Shown here in pieces: positions 43,511 to 51,748 of a stretch of 64,000 nucleotides of DNA. This DNA is from JBBPZK01 sp965219175. GTDB taxonomy: Bacteria > Actinomycetota > Rubrobacteria > Rubrobacterales > Rubrobacteraceae. How positions within the stretch are numbered: the first letter of the stretch is position 1; every line of letters starts with the position of its first letter. The notes beneath the pieces were generated by a model that worked only from the letters and a program-made list of their open reading frames with translations, was not told where the DNA came from and ran no database searches. The stretch is from assembly GCA_965219175.1 (NCBI GenBank), contig CBDCNI010000001.1, positions 2,914,001-2,978,000 of the forward strand, read 5' to 3'. A program made the translations under genes and the position numbers.

Positions 43511-43999
43511 CTACTGTCCTGGGAAGTTCATGATCCGGCTGACCGCGAGCATCATGTTGAGCAACACGGTCACTATGACCAATATGCCGATGACGGCAGC
43601 GAAGGGCCGCTTGAGTATGCTGTAGTTCGGCCCCCGATCCAACCACGGCACCGCGAAGAGCAGCATGATGAAGATGGTCGGCACCACGACCGCGCCGAAG
43701 GCGATCAGGGCATAGCCGGGGAAGAACATCAACATCTGCTCGTAGAAGAAGAAGAACCACTCCGGTCGCGGCACGTAGGAGATCGTCGCGATGTTCGCCG
43801 GCTCGGTGAGAGGCGCGGGCGCGGCGTATGAGAGCAATACGCAAGCGACCAACAGGAACGTCGAGACGTACCCGTCTTTTATGATCTGACCAGGGAAGAA
43901 CCCTATGGTCTGGTCCGGCTTGTCGAAGACGTTCTCTTCGGTTATCAGCTCCTCTTGAACCGGCTTGGTTGCCTTACCGCCTGCCTTTGCCCATACCAT
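43511..43999 (-). CDS. Cytochrome b C-terminal part (b6f subunit IV-like)
   Basis: A 162-residue protein with three membrane helices, matching the C-terminal half of cytochrome b or b6f subunit IV. The quinol-site motif appears as RPEWFFFFYEQ, i.e. PEWF instead of the commoner PEWY. The start at 43999 is chosen because AGAGGT lies six bases upstream; a GTG two codons earlier is possible. It completes the split cytochrome b with the next gene upstream. Confidence 0.88.
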   Translation of the reverse strand: MVWAKAGGKATKPVQEELITEENVFDKPDQTIGFFPGQIIKDGYVSTFLLVACVLLSYAAPAPLTEPANIATISYVPRPEWFFFFYEQMLMFFPGYALIAFGAVVVPTIFIMLLFAVPWLDRGPNYSILKRPFAAVIGILVIVTVLLNMMLAVSRIMNFPGQ

Positions 44000-44085
44000 G
44001 CTCACACCTCTCTTCTATAGCTCTGTTGCCAAATATTAAGGCTTTGCACCCTCGTCCGCGGTAAGAAATCTTACTCTCTCACCCT

Positions 44086-44922
44086 TTATCTATCGCCGTT
44101 CCTACCGTTTCTATCGCCGTTACTACCGTTTTCGTAGCCATTTCCACGGCCATCCTCTTCATCCTCGCCAAGCTCGTAGCCGGCGTACTCTTCCAATCGC
44201 TGCTGCTCGTGAAGCTTGGAAAGGCGCTCGGTATACTCGAACTCGCTGCCGAATACGCCGTGACGCCGGAGCAGGTAGAGGTGCGCCCCGATGAGCGGAG
44301 CTATCATCGCCGGGAGCATCCAGACGTGAATTGCGAAGAAGCGCGATAGTGTTGCAGGTCCGATCACGTCGCCGCCCAACAAGAAGTGGATCGTATATCC
44401 CCCGACGAACGGCGTGTAAGAGCCGATCTTCATCCCCACGACCGAGGCCCAGAAGCCGTCCTGGTCCCAGCGGAGAAGATATCCGGTGAACGCCAGCCCG
44501 ATGACCAGCAAAAGCAGTATGACGCCGACGATCCAGTTCAACTCCCGCGGGGCCTTATATCCACCGCTAAAGAAGACCTGGGCCATGTGCAGCCCGATCA
44601 TCGCCATCAGGAAGTTCGCCGACCAGTAGTGGATACCCCGGATCAACTGCCCGAAGTACACGTTGTTCATGATGTCGTAGACCGAGTTCCAGGCGTGGTC
44701 CGTCGTCGGCACGTAGTAGAAGAGAAGCAGGATGCCAGTCAGGAACTGGAGAGATATCAGGAAGAGCACCGCGCTACCCAGAGTGTAGATCCAGGCGCCC
44801 CTCTTCGGTACCGGCTCGTAGAGGAAAACCTCCGTCATGGAGACGATCCCCGTCCGGTGCTCCATCCAATCTACTAGAAACTTACCAACCTCTTCGGTCT
44901 GGGACCGTATCCTGCCGATCAT
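44086..44922 (-). CDS. Cytochrome b6-like subunit of a bc complex
   Basis: A 278-residue cytochrome b N-terminal part with four helices. Haem ligands are His98 and His112, and His199 and His214. The 14- and 15-residue spacing is that of b6-type rather than mitochondrial-type cytochrome b. FTGYLLRWDQDGFWA is the quinone-site loop. The tail (~230-278) is acidic, then a low-complexity run of Asn, Gly, Asp and Arg. It oxidises quinol together with the Rieske protein and subunit IV. Confidence 0.92.
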   Translation of the reverse strand: MIGRIRSQTEEVGKFLVDWMEHRTGIVSMTEVFLYEPVPKRGAWIYTLGSAVLFLISLQFLTGILLLFYYVPTTDHAWNSVYDIMNNVYFGQLIRGIHYWSANFLMAMIGLHMAQVFFSGGYKAPRELNWIVGVILLLLVIGLAFTGYLLRWDQDGFWASVVGMKIGSYTPFVGGYTIHFLLGGDVIGPATLSRFFAIHVWMLPAMIAPLIGAHLYLLRRHGVFGSEFEYTERLSKLHEQQRLEEYAGYELGEDEEDGRGNGYENGSNGDRNGRNGDR

Positions 44923-44944
44923 ACTCCTAAAGTCTCCTCTTCTC

Positions 44945-45640
44945 CTAGACTACGAAAGGTCGGGCATAGCCGTTCTTACCGCCAACATCGAACTCGTGCT
45001 TGGCGTAAACGTCGCCGTTCGAGCGCACCTCGTACGTGTACCTGTACAGTCCCCTCGGCGGCGGTCCGCCCACGTAGGCGCCGTTTATGTTGTACAGCCC
45101 TCCGTGACACGGACAGAGAAAGAGCCCCTCTCCCTCCCTGACCAGCCAGCGCACCGGGCAACCCAGGTGGGCGCAAGAGTTGCTCATGACGTTGATATTC
45201 TTCTCTAGTTCCTTGCGCTGGGCTTTGCTGAAACCCTTGCTCTTGTTCTTCAAGAACTCCGGTTTCATTACTTTTCCAAGACTACCGTCCGGCTTTACTT
45301 CGGTCTTCCACGAGAGATAGATAGCGTTCTTTATCGTGAACTTCTCGCCCGTACCGACGCCGCTGCGCTTCTCTATTTTCTGGCTACCATAACTCTGGTC
45401 CAGCGGGAACTTGACCGTGAAGTCTTTCGGCTCACCTTCGGGGATCTCCTTGACCGAAGCAACTTTCTGCCAGCCGTTCGCAACATCCGATTGTCCGAGC
45501 AGGTCGACTTTTATAATCGGCCCCAGGACGAACGCCGCCGGGGGTATGGTGAGTATGGAGCCTACGATGACCCCCATAAATCCCAACCCGAGAAAGTCGC
45601 CCCGAGTTAGGGGATCCTTCTGTAGTTCTTCTTCTGCCAC
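44945..45640 (-). CDS. Rieske iron-sulfur protein
   Basis: A 231-residue Rieske protein. One N-terminal membrane helix (residues ~17-42) is followed by a soluble domain. The [2Fe-2S] ligands are Cys156/His158 in CAHLGC and Cys176/His179 in CPCHGG, with Cys161 and Cys178 as the disulfide pair. An insertion of about 70 residues lies before the cluster domain. It takes one electron from quinol on the outer face. The usual acceptor, a cytochrome c or f, is not encoded in this operon. Confidence 0.93.
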   Translation of the reverse strand: MAEEELQKDPLTRGDFLGLGFMGVIVGSILTIPPAAFVLGPIIKVDLLGQSDVANGWQKVASVKEIPEGEPKDFTVKFPLDQSYGSQKIEKRSGVGTGEKFTIKNAIYLSWKTEVKPDGSLGKVMKPEFLKNKSKGFSKAQRKELEKNINVMSNSCAHLGCPVRWLVREGEGLFLCPCHGGLYNINGAYVGGPPPRGLYRYTYEVRSNGDVYAKHEFDVGGKNGYARPFVV

Positions 45641-45672
45641 CCTCTCCGTCCCTTCTAGGAAGTCTTTTCCGG

Positions 45673-47025
45673 TTACCTGCCGAGCCCGGCCGGCGGAGGG
45701 CTGCTCTTGACCGTGTAGTTCGGCTGATTATATACCGTGTAAGGTACCCGCGAGTTCGATTTCATGAGGCCCATATTGAGGGCGACCGCCGCCGCCACAA
45801 CCCCGAGCGCGAGTAGCACCACCCGGTAACTGGTGCCGGGACTGCCGTACCGGAAGCGTAATCTCCCGCGCATGTACGTGACGAAAGTCCCGAAGGTGGC
45901 GAAAGCCATGATCGCCATCGCTATGTAGCGCACCCAAAAGACCGGGAACATGGCGAGTGGCGAGATCGAGTACAGCCCGGCTACGGCGGCGATCAGACCG
46001 AAAAAGCGTATCGGCACCCGGCCGCTGCGATCCGGATGCCTCCCGGCTCCCATGTACATCGCCAGGTTCGAGAGCACGAAGAGCCCTATTACGAGCACCA
46101 GATTTATATAGAACAAGGTAGAGGTGAAACTTTCAGCCCCGCCGCCCGTCCCGGTGAGCCTGCCGTAAGCGCCGCCGCGAGCCGCCTGCGAAGCGGGGTT
46201 GCTCGGCACGGCCGCCTTCATCGCGTAGACCATCGCAAACCCGACAAACGGCTGGAGCATCAAGAACCCGACGCCCCACGTCAGGCCGACCGAGGTACTC
46301 CAGTCATAGAAAGATTTGTCTTCCGGGGTCTTTGACCGGATGTACATAAAGGACGCCCACGCCGCCAGGGCGAAAGCCGGCCACGAGAGGTTCGCGAACG
46401 TGCGGTGGACGAGTTCGTCCACGAACAGCGGGTTGAAGATCCCCCGTAGCGCAACCCCGAGGCTTCCCGTTGTGCCGGCGCTGATACCGGGAGTGTTTGG
46501 GCCGCCGCCCGTGACCATGTACGTGTCTATACCGCTCATGATCGCCATCCACACAAAGATGAACGCACCCATCGTAAACCCGAGCGCGATGTGACGCCGC
46601 TTGTTGAATACGCTGTAGCGGTCCCACTTGTAATAGTAGGAGTACATCCCCCAGAGGGTGAGACCCATCGAGAGCATCGCTATGACTATCACGTAGAAGA
46701 AATGGGTGAAGAGCGAGGTCGTCACCCTCGGGAAGAGCCCGACGAGCAAAACTATGAACAGCACCGCGAAGGTGGCCCCGGTACTAAAAGTGAGCACGTT
46801 GAAGCGAACCATCGAGTGGGCCAGCCGGTCCATCCTCGGGCTTCCCGTCCTCGCTCCCCAGGCCTGCAGCACCGGGGCCGCGATGGCGAAGCCCACGAAC
46901 AACTGGGCGAAGAACATATGGGTCAGCATCGTAAAGCCCGTAATAAATCGCGCCCCGCCCAGGTTCGAGAAAGCACCCGATAGGTCTACCTGGGCCAGAA
47001 AGTGAAAGCTCAACGGAGTTACCAT
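45673..47025 (-). CDS. CydA-like protein, degenerate copy (CydA')
   Basis: A 450-residue paralogue of the CydA-like protein at 42141-43496. Both share a YDW...WG.GFL.LQP..G stretch. His36 and His207 (LVHRTFANLSW) match E. coli CydA His19 and His186. The Glu99 and Glu445 positions are not Glu; the latter region reads KSNSRVPY. It may therefore lack a haem site. The start is uncertain: ATG at 47025 is used, while TTG 47034 or GTG 47031 have a better-spaced GGGAG. A longer frame would overlap the upstream gene and is unlikely. Confidence 0.78.
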   Translation of the reverse strand: MVTPLSFHFLAQVDLSGAFSNLGGARFITGFTMLTHMFFAQLFVGFAIAAPVLQAWGARTGSPRMDRLAHSMVRFNVLTFSTGATFAVLFIVLLVGLFPRVTTSLFTHFFYVIVIAMLSMGLTLWGMYSYYYKWDRYSVFNKRRHIALGFTMGAFIFVWMAIMSGIDTYMVTGGGPNTPGISAGTTGSLGVALRGIFNPLFVDELVHRTFANLSWPAFALAAWASFMYIRSKTPEDKSFYDWSTSVGLTWGVGFLMLQPFVGFAMVYAMKAAVPSNPASQAARGGAYGRLTGTGGGAESFTSTLFYINLVLVIGLFVLSNLAMYMGAGRHPDRSGRVPIRFFGLIAAVAGLYSISPLAMFPVFWVRYIAMAIMAFATFGTFVTYMRGRLRFRYGSPGTSYRVVLLALGVVAAAVALNMGLMKSNSRVPYTVYNQPNYTVKSSPPPAGLGR

Positions 47026-47053
47026 ACCCACCAATTCAGACTCCCATTCTCTC

Positions 47054-47698
47054 TCAAGCGCTCCCGGCGCGGTTCGTGATCGACTCTCCCGCCTGCTCGG
47101 CTCCGCCACCGCCTGCACGGCGCAGCGTTGCCTGATGAACGGCTCTAGGCTCCAGACGCTGGGCGATAATGTAGTAAGTAGCCCCGCCCCTCTGCATCGC
47201 CTGCCGGATGGGACGTATCATCCGCCGGTCGACGGTGGCGGCGAATATGATCATCTTCCCCATCTCGAAATCCTCATTCCACGTACCGGACTCCTCACGC
47301 GGCGCCTTCATCTCGGTCAGTATCGGAGAGATCCCAACCCTCGTGAGGGAACCGGTAAGCAGGATCGCGGCCAGAGAGACAAAGACTAAGAGGGTCGGCA
47401 ACCCTATGGCCGGCGTGGTGATCGCGAAAAATATACCGAAGATGATGAAGGCGATGGCGAAGCCGATCGGCACCTCGAGGCCGCGCCGGTCGTCGGGGAC
47501 GACGATGTACCTCGTTCCCTCCGGGAAAGGCTCGGGCTCGCTCTGCTCCTTGCGCTTCAATATAACGGTCAGGTCATCTCGCCCGACACCCAGCTTCCTG
47601 ATGTCGGTCACGGCCTGGTTGAGACCGCTTCCGTCGTCTATTACCCCAACCACGGTGTACCAGGAATCATTCTCCGGTACTTCCCGTCCTCGCTCCAA
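47054..47698 (-). CDS. Two-helix protein of unknown function, first gene of the bc/CydA operon
   Basis: A 214-residue protein. A soluble N-terminal region (SWYTVVGVIDDGSGLNQAV) has the look of a ferredoxin-like fold seen in DUF1269/DUF3341-type proteins. Two close membrane helices (~95-140) and a second soluble domain follow. The TTG start at 47698 is set by a perfect GGAGGT six bases upstream. It leads the operon by position, so it may be an accessory or regulatory subunit. No firm family is assigned. Confidence 0.6.
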   Translation of the reverse strand: MERGREVPENDSWYTVVGVIDDGSGLNQAVTDIRKLGVGRDDLTVILKRKEQSEPEPFPEGTRYIVVPDDRRGLEVPIGFAIAFIIFGIFFAITTPAIGLPTLLVFVSLAAILLTGSLTRVGISPILTEMKAPREESGTWNEDFEMGKMIIFAATVDRRMIRPIRQAMQRGGATYYIIAQRLEPRAVHQATLRRAGGGGAEQAGESITNRAGSA

Positions 47699-47853
47699 AA
47701 CTCTACCTCCACCAAAGGTAACGAAAAAACCACCTGTCCGTTGCCGCAACAGGATATCATTGTCTGGCAACGGTACACGAACTCTCCGACCCTTGCGGAT
47801 AGCTCTTTCACATTCCGGCGGCATCCTCTCGTTCCGTACATCATTCGGTCAGA

Positions 47854-47869
47854 TAGAATACCTCTCGTG
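47854..47869 (+). promoter_or_regulatory. -10 box for a leaderless divergent gene
   Basis: TAGAAT at 47854-47859 lies seven bases before the GTG at 47867, with no ribosome site. The promoter of the divergent respiratory operon should lie in the same 168-base gap but was not pinned down. Confidence 0.5.
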
Positions 47870-48568
47870 GATACCAGAGACCCCCAACAGAAGTACGGTT
47901 ACGACGAGGAGTCGTACGATCATTACGAGCCGCCGGGACTCGGAACCTGGATCCGTCGCAACACCTGGTTTCTAGTGCGGCTGTTCACGGTCGCGGTCTT
48001 TACCTTCGGCGCCTCCCTGACGGCCGCCAACTTCACCTACGGCTTGCAGGCGAAGCCGATACAACTGACCGCCGAACAACTCAACAAAGGCCAACTGCCG
48101 CCGGGCGCCCAACTAGGCGACTACGTGGAGGTTCGCGGAACCCCGGATTACGGCAAGAACTTCAAGAAATACGGCCTACCGGAATCGAAGATAGCCGTCT
48201 CGGCCCGCTACGAGGTAGCTTATTTCTACTTCGGCCTGAAAGAGACGAAAGGCAACCTGCTCGTGCAGACCAGCAAAGGGTCTCCGGGCGCGAACGGACA
48301 GGGAGCGCCGGACATAAACAACAGGGGCGAGCGCGTGTGGAAGGGCAAACTCTCGAATATAGAGAGCGTCATCTTCCCGAGCACGACCCACAAAGGACTC
48401 ACGCAGGCTAGCCTGCCTACAAAAGCGAGCGTTCCCGTTATAGAGACCGGGGATACGCCCAGCTACAACCGAAAGCTCTTCCCGGCGTACACGGCGATCA
48501 TCTCCGTCTGGCTGCTCTCAGTGGTCTGGCTACTCTGGAAGAAGAATCAGCCCTTCCTGGGCGCTTAG
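47867..48568 (+). CDS. Membrane protein of unknown function next to the bc/CydA operon
   Basis: A 233-residue protein. An acidic, Tyr-rich N-terminus (~1-25) precedes a membrane helix (~33-55). An extracytoplasmic domain with LGDYVEVRGTPDYGKNFKKY follows, and a C-terminal helix ends before KKNQPFLGA. The VEVRG segment recalls OB-fold outer domains, but no family is claimed. It is divergent from the respiratory operon. GTG start close after a -10 box. Confidence 0.6.
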   Translation: MDTRDPQQKYGYDEESYDHYEPPGLGTWIRRNTWFLVRLFTVAVFTFGASLTAANFTYGLQAKPIQLTAEQLNKGQLPPGAQLGDYVEVRGTPDYGKNFKKYGLPESKIAVSARYEVAYFYFGLKETKGNLLVQTSKGSPGANGQGAPDINNRGERVWKGKLSNIESVIFPSTTHKGLTQASLPTKASVPVIETGDTPSYNRKLFPAYTAIISVWLLSVVWLLWKKNQPFLGA

Positions 48569-48662
48569 GTAGACGCCTAAAACTCCCTCTGGATAAGCCG
48601 TCGCCGCGCTGCTATATTGGCCGCTCACCAGGCCGTTTTTCTATAGGAGAGTAGGTTAGACT

Positions 48663-50033
48663 TTGGGCGCTTTTTTCAATTTCTCCGGGCGTAGAACGAA
48701 CTTACGGACGGAGATCCTCGCCGGGGTCACGACCTTCATGACGATGGCCTACATTATCTTCGTCAACCCCTCCATCCTCGGCACCAAAGGAACCGGCCTG
48801 CCGGTCACGGGAGTATTCTTCGCGACCTGCATCGGCGCGGCGATAGCGTGCATCGGGATGGGTCTCTTGGCGAACTTTCCGCTGGCCCTGGCCTCCGGGC
48901 TCGGCCTGAACGCCGTCGTGACCTACACCCTCATATTGAGCCTCGGCCTCTCCTGGCAGCAGGCGATGGCCGTCATAGTAGTCGAGGGCTTGCTGGTCAC
49001 CTTGCTGGTTTTGACCAACCTGCGAGAGGCCGTCTTGAACGCCATACCACTCTCGCTCAAGTTCGCCATCGCGGTCGGCATCGGTCTCTTTATCGCGTTT
49101 ATCGGCCTCAAAAACGGCGGCATCGTCGTCCAGGACCCGGCTACTTACCTGAAGCTCGGTGACTTTACGAAAGGCCCGGTGCTGTTGGCGGCGTTCGGTC
49201 TCGCCGTGACCCTGGCACTCGTGGCCCGCGGTATGCGAGGCGGCATCCTGGCGGGCATCGTGGTCACTGGAATCGTCGGCATGATCTTCGGGATCATCCC
49301 GTTGCCCGGCTCCGTGGTCGACTTCAACTTCAACGTCTCGACCATCGGCGGCGGGGTGCTCGCCGTGCCGGAGGTGCTGAAGTTCTCGCTGATACCGGTG
49401 ATCTTCGCGCTCTTCATGACGGACTTCTTCGACACCATGGGTACGATGATAGCCGTGGCCCAGGAAGGCAAACTCCTCGACGAAGAAGGCCGAGTCCCGA
49501 AGACGAAGCGGATACTCCTGGTCGACTCGGTGGCGGCGGCGCTCGGCGGGGCCTTGGGAGCAAGTTCGGTGACGAGCTATATAGAGAGTGGCACGGGCGT
49601 CGCAGAGGGCGGCCGGACGGGCATGACTAGCGTGGTGGTCGGGATATTGTTCCTGCTCGCGCTGCCGTTCTCGCCTTTGATCTCCGTTTTCGGAGGCGCA
49701 GTCCCCGTATCGACCGGACAGGGCGGAGAGCAGATCTTCGTCTCACCCGTCACAGCACCGGCTCTCGTGGTCGTCGGCTTCCTAATGATGACCTCGGTCC
49801 GCTTTATCCCCTGGGAGAACCCGGACGAGGCAATCCCCGCTTTCCTGACCATCCTGACCCTCCCCCTGACCTTCAATATCTCCTACGGCATAGGCTTCGG
49901 ATTCATCTCCTACGTCCTCATAAAGCTCGTGAGAGGCAAGCCAGGCGAAGCCCATCCCCTTCTGTATGGAGTTGCGGCACTCTTCGCCCTGGCGTTTGTG
50001 TGGCCGGCCTTACAAGGCCTGCTCTCTGGTTGA
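48663..50033 (+). CDS. NCS2 family purine permease (AzgA/GhxP type)
   Basis: A 456-residue transporter with about 14 helices. Family motifs are EILAGVTTFMTMAYIIFVNP near the start, FPLALASGLGLNAV, LFMTDFFDTMGTMIAVA and SSVTSYIESGTGVAEGGRTG. It imports adenine, guanine or hypoxanthine with protons. TTG start at 48663; the nearest GGAG is 13 bases upstream, a rather long spacing. Confidence 0.9.
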   Translation: MGAFFNFSGRRTNLRTEILAGVTTFMTMAYIIFVNPSILGTKGTGLPVTGVFFATCIGAAIACIGMGLLANFPLALASGLGLNAVVTYTLILSLGLSWQQAMAVIVVEGLLVTLLVLTNLREAVLNAIPLSLKFAIAVGIGLFIAFIGLKNGGIVVQDPATYLKLGDFTKGPVLLAAFGLAVTLALVARGMRGGILAGIVVTGIVGMIFGIIPLPGSVVDFNFNVSTIGGGVLAVPEVLKFSLIPVIFALFMTDFFDTMGTMIAVAQEGKLLDEEGRVPKTKRILLVDSVAAALGGALGASSVTSYIESGTGVAEGGRTGMTSVVVGILFLLALPFSPLISVFGGAVPVSTGQGGEQIFVSPVTAPALVVVGFLMMTSVRFIPWENPDEAIPAFLTILTLPLTFNISYGIGFGFISYVLIKLVRGKPGEAHPLLYGVAALFALAFVWPALQGLLSG

Positions 50034-50381
50034 TCGAGGCTCCAAGGCCCGACAATCGGGACGCAAAAAACGCCTGTAAGCAGGTTTACATCATCATAGG
50101 GTCGGGTACGTTGAATATATAGTAGCTTGAGATACGGAGTATGTTATATTTCGAGCTTGCGTAGTTCCACTTGCGGAAGGTGGCCTGGCGGGGGAGGTGA
50201 GTAGCCGGTAATAGAACTGTTTACCTGCCGTCTCAGACGGTAATAATCGCGAGATCGTGGATTTCGTGGAGACGCCTTAGGGCCGTTGTCCCGTTGCAAA
50301 AACGGTTCGTCGGTTAGCATAATTTCGTTTCGGTGTATAGGCTAAGGGGATGACCCCCGAAAGAAAGGAAGACCGCAGAGA
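50034..50381. other. 348-base non-coding gap before the Asp23 operon
   Basis: No gene was found. It starts with a short CCTG-TAAG-CAGG hairpin with flanking A and T runs near 50065-50090 that may end the permease transcript. An AT-rich stretch (50105-50155) holds possible promoter boxes (TTGAAT, TATATT). A GC-rich region with AGACGG/CCGTCT (50229-50242) and other short complementary pieces follows, up to the ribosome site before 50382. It could be a long structured leader, but it matched no riboswitch that could be recognised by eye. Confidence 0.35.
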
Positions 50382-50825
50382 ATGAGTGAGCAGAAAGGGA
50401 ACCAGCAGAAGAGCGGTGGATCCAACCCGCTACAGAGCGATCGCGGCAGCACCAGCATCCAGGATTCCGTGGTCTCTAAGGTCGCGGGCATCGCGGCCCA
50501 AGAGGTAGAGGGAATCCGTATGGGCGGCGGCGCTTCTCAGGCGGCCAGCGGCATCCTCGGCAGCATCACGGGCAACAGCGGCGGCGGCCAGACTCGTGGC
50601 GTCACCGTGGAAGTCGGCGAGGAAGAAGCAGCAGTCGACCTGTCGATGACGACGGAGTACGGCAAGTCCATTCCCCAGCTCTCCGAGGCCGTCAGGCGCA
50701 ACGTGGTCAACCGGATCGAGAACCTCGTGGGCTTGAAGGTGACCGAGGTGAACATCACGGTCAGCAACATTTTCTTCCCCCAGGAAGAGCAGGAGCAGGA
50801 GCAGTTGGAAGGTCAGGGCCAGTAG
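50382..50825 (+). CDS. Asp23/Gls24 family envelope stress protein
   Basis: A 147-residue Asp23 family protein: IQDSVVSKVAGIAAQEVEGI at the start, GVTVEVGEEEAAVDLSMTTEYG and VRRNVVNRIENLVGLKVTEVNITV later. The C-terminus is Glu/Gln-rich. Asp23 is an abundant cytoplasmic protein held at the membrane by AmaP in Staphylococcus and linked to alkaline and cell-wall stress. A weak ribosome site (GAAAGGAAG) lies 9-12 bases before the ATG. It is the first gene of a five-gene unit. Confidence 0.88.
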   Translation: MSEQKGNQQKSGGSNPLQSDRGSTSIQDSVVSKVAGIAAQEVEGIRMGGGASQAASGILGSITGNSGGGQTRGVTVEVGEEEAAVDLSMTTEYGKSIPQLSEAVRRNVVNRIENLVGLKVTEVNITVSNIFFPQEEQEQEQLEGQGQ

Positions 50826-50874
50826 CGAACTACGGGACGCCGGACGCAATGTACCCGAGAGTCAGGGTTGACCT

Positions 50875-51177
50875 TTGACCGATGATCTAGAATTGGCGAG
50901 GACCGTCTCCGAAGAGGTTCTCGCCACCGAGGGGGTTTATTCACTGAGCTCCGGGAAGTTCGTGGAAGCCGCTACTTACGGCGCGGGAGGAACAGTCCGC
51001 GGGGTAGTGATCAGGCCCGAAGAGGTAGAGGTGCATATAGTGGCCCGCTACCAGCCAGACAGAGCAATACCGGAGCTAACGAACACGCTCATCGAGAGCG
51101 TGGCGCCGAAGGCCGAGGGCCGGAAGGTCATGGTAGTAGTCGAGGATATCGAGGTAGGTGACAGTGCGAATCTTTAA
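50875..51177 (+). CDS. Small Asp23-like protein
   Basis: A 100-residue protein with an Asp23-like alternation: LARTVSEEVLATEGVYSLS, then GVVIRPEEVEVHIVARYQ and VMVVVEDI. It lacks the Gln-rich tail of the preceding protein. TTG start. It lies between the Asp23 and AmaP-like genes on the same strand and overlaps the next gene by 14 bases, so it is part of the unit. A role in the same membrane-associated assembly is inferred. Confidence 0.7.
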   Translation: MTDDLELARTVSEEVLATEGVYSLSSGKFVEAATYGAGGTVRGVVIRPEEVEVHIVARYQPDRAIPELTNTLIESVAPKAEGRKVMVVVEDIEVGDSANL

Positions 51178-51748
51178 CCGGATAGTGATGGTGATCATCT
51201 TCCTCGCGCTCCTGGCGCTCGGTGTTTTCATGGTGCTTTACAGCTTCAACCTCTTCGGCTTCAAACTTTCGAACTTGCTCAACAATAACGTACTGGGGCT
51301 CCAAACCGCCCAGAACGGCCTGCAAAACTTCGTCAACAACGTACAGAACGCAAACCTCACGCCACTGGCTATCGCCATAATGGTCGCCGTCGCGGTCGTC
51401 GGTCTGATACTCCTTATCCTGGAGTTCAAGCCGCCGCGTCCGAAGAAAGTGCGGATGCAGCAGGGTACTTACATTACCCGCGACGCGGTGGAAGATGAGG
51501 TGCTCTCCGCGACGAATGAGACGCCGCATATCCTCGATTCGAGGGCCAACGTGAAAGCGAAGCGTAGTCCGGGAGCCAGCGTAAAACTCCAGGCAAACGT
51601 GCGGCGTGGAGAGGACGTGGGGGCGGTGAGGTCGGATTTGCGGGAGCGAATACAACAGAGGCTATCCCAACGAGGAGTGCCGGTCAGCAAGCTAAAGGTC
51701 AAGCTCCACGAGACGGACCCTCGCCAGACGCAATCGAGGGTGCGATGA
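51164..51748 (+). CDS. AmaP-like membrane anchor protein, copy 1
   Basis: A 194-residue protein with two membrane helices (~5-30 and ~70-90) around an Asn-rich loop, then a cytoplasmic C-terminal domain with VSKLKVKLHE. This is the layout of AmaP, which anchors Asp23. The GTG at 51164 is favoured over 51158 for its distance from GAGG. It is followed by a paralogue with a matching start (FNRIVM.II). Confidence 0.78.
   Translation: MRIFNRIVMVIIFLALLALGVFMVLYSFNLFGFKLSNLLNNNVLGLQTAQNGLQNFVNNVQNANLTPLAIAIMVAVAVVGLILLILEFKPPRPKKVRMQQGTYITRDAVEDEVLSATNETPHILDSRANVKAKRSPGASVKLQANVRRGEDVGAVRSDLRERIQQRLSQRGVPVSKLKVKLHETDPRQTQSRVR

Noticed and set aside
47026..47118. 31-residue N-terminal extension of the degenerate CydA-like protein
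   Set aside because: It would overlap the upstream gene by 65 bases and encodes charged sequence unlike the family.
50260..50330. Possible tRNA gene in the gap before the Asp23 operon
   Set aside because: Short complementary arms and GGTTCGTC are present but no cloverleaf with acceptor stem and TTC loop could be built.
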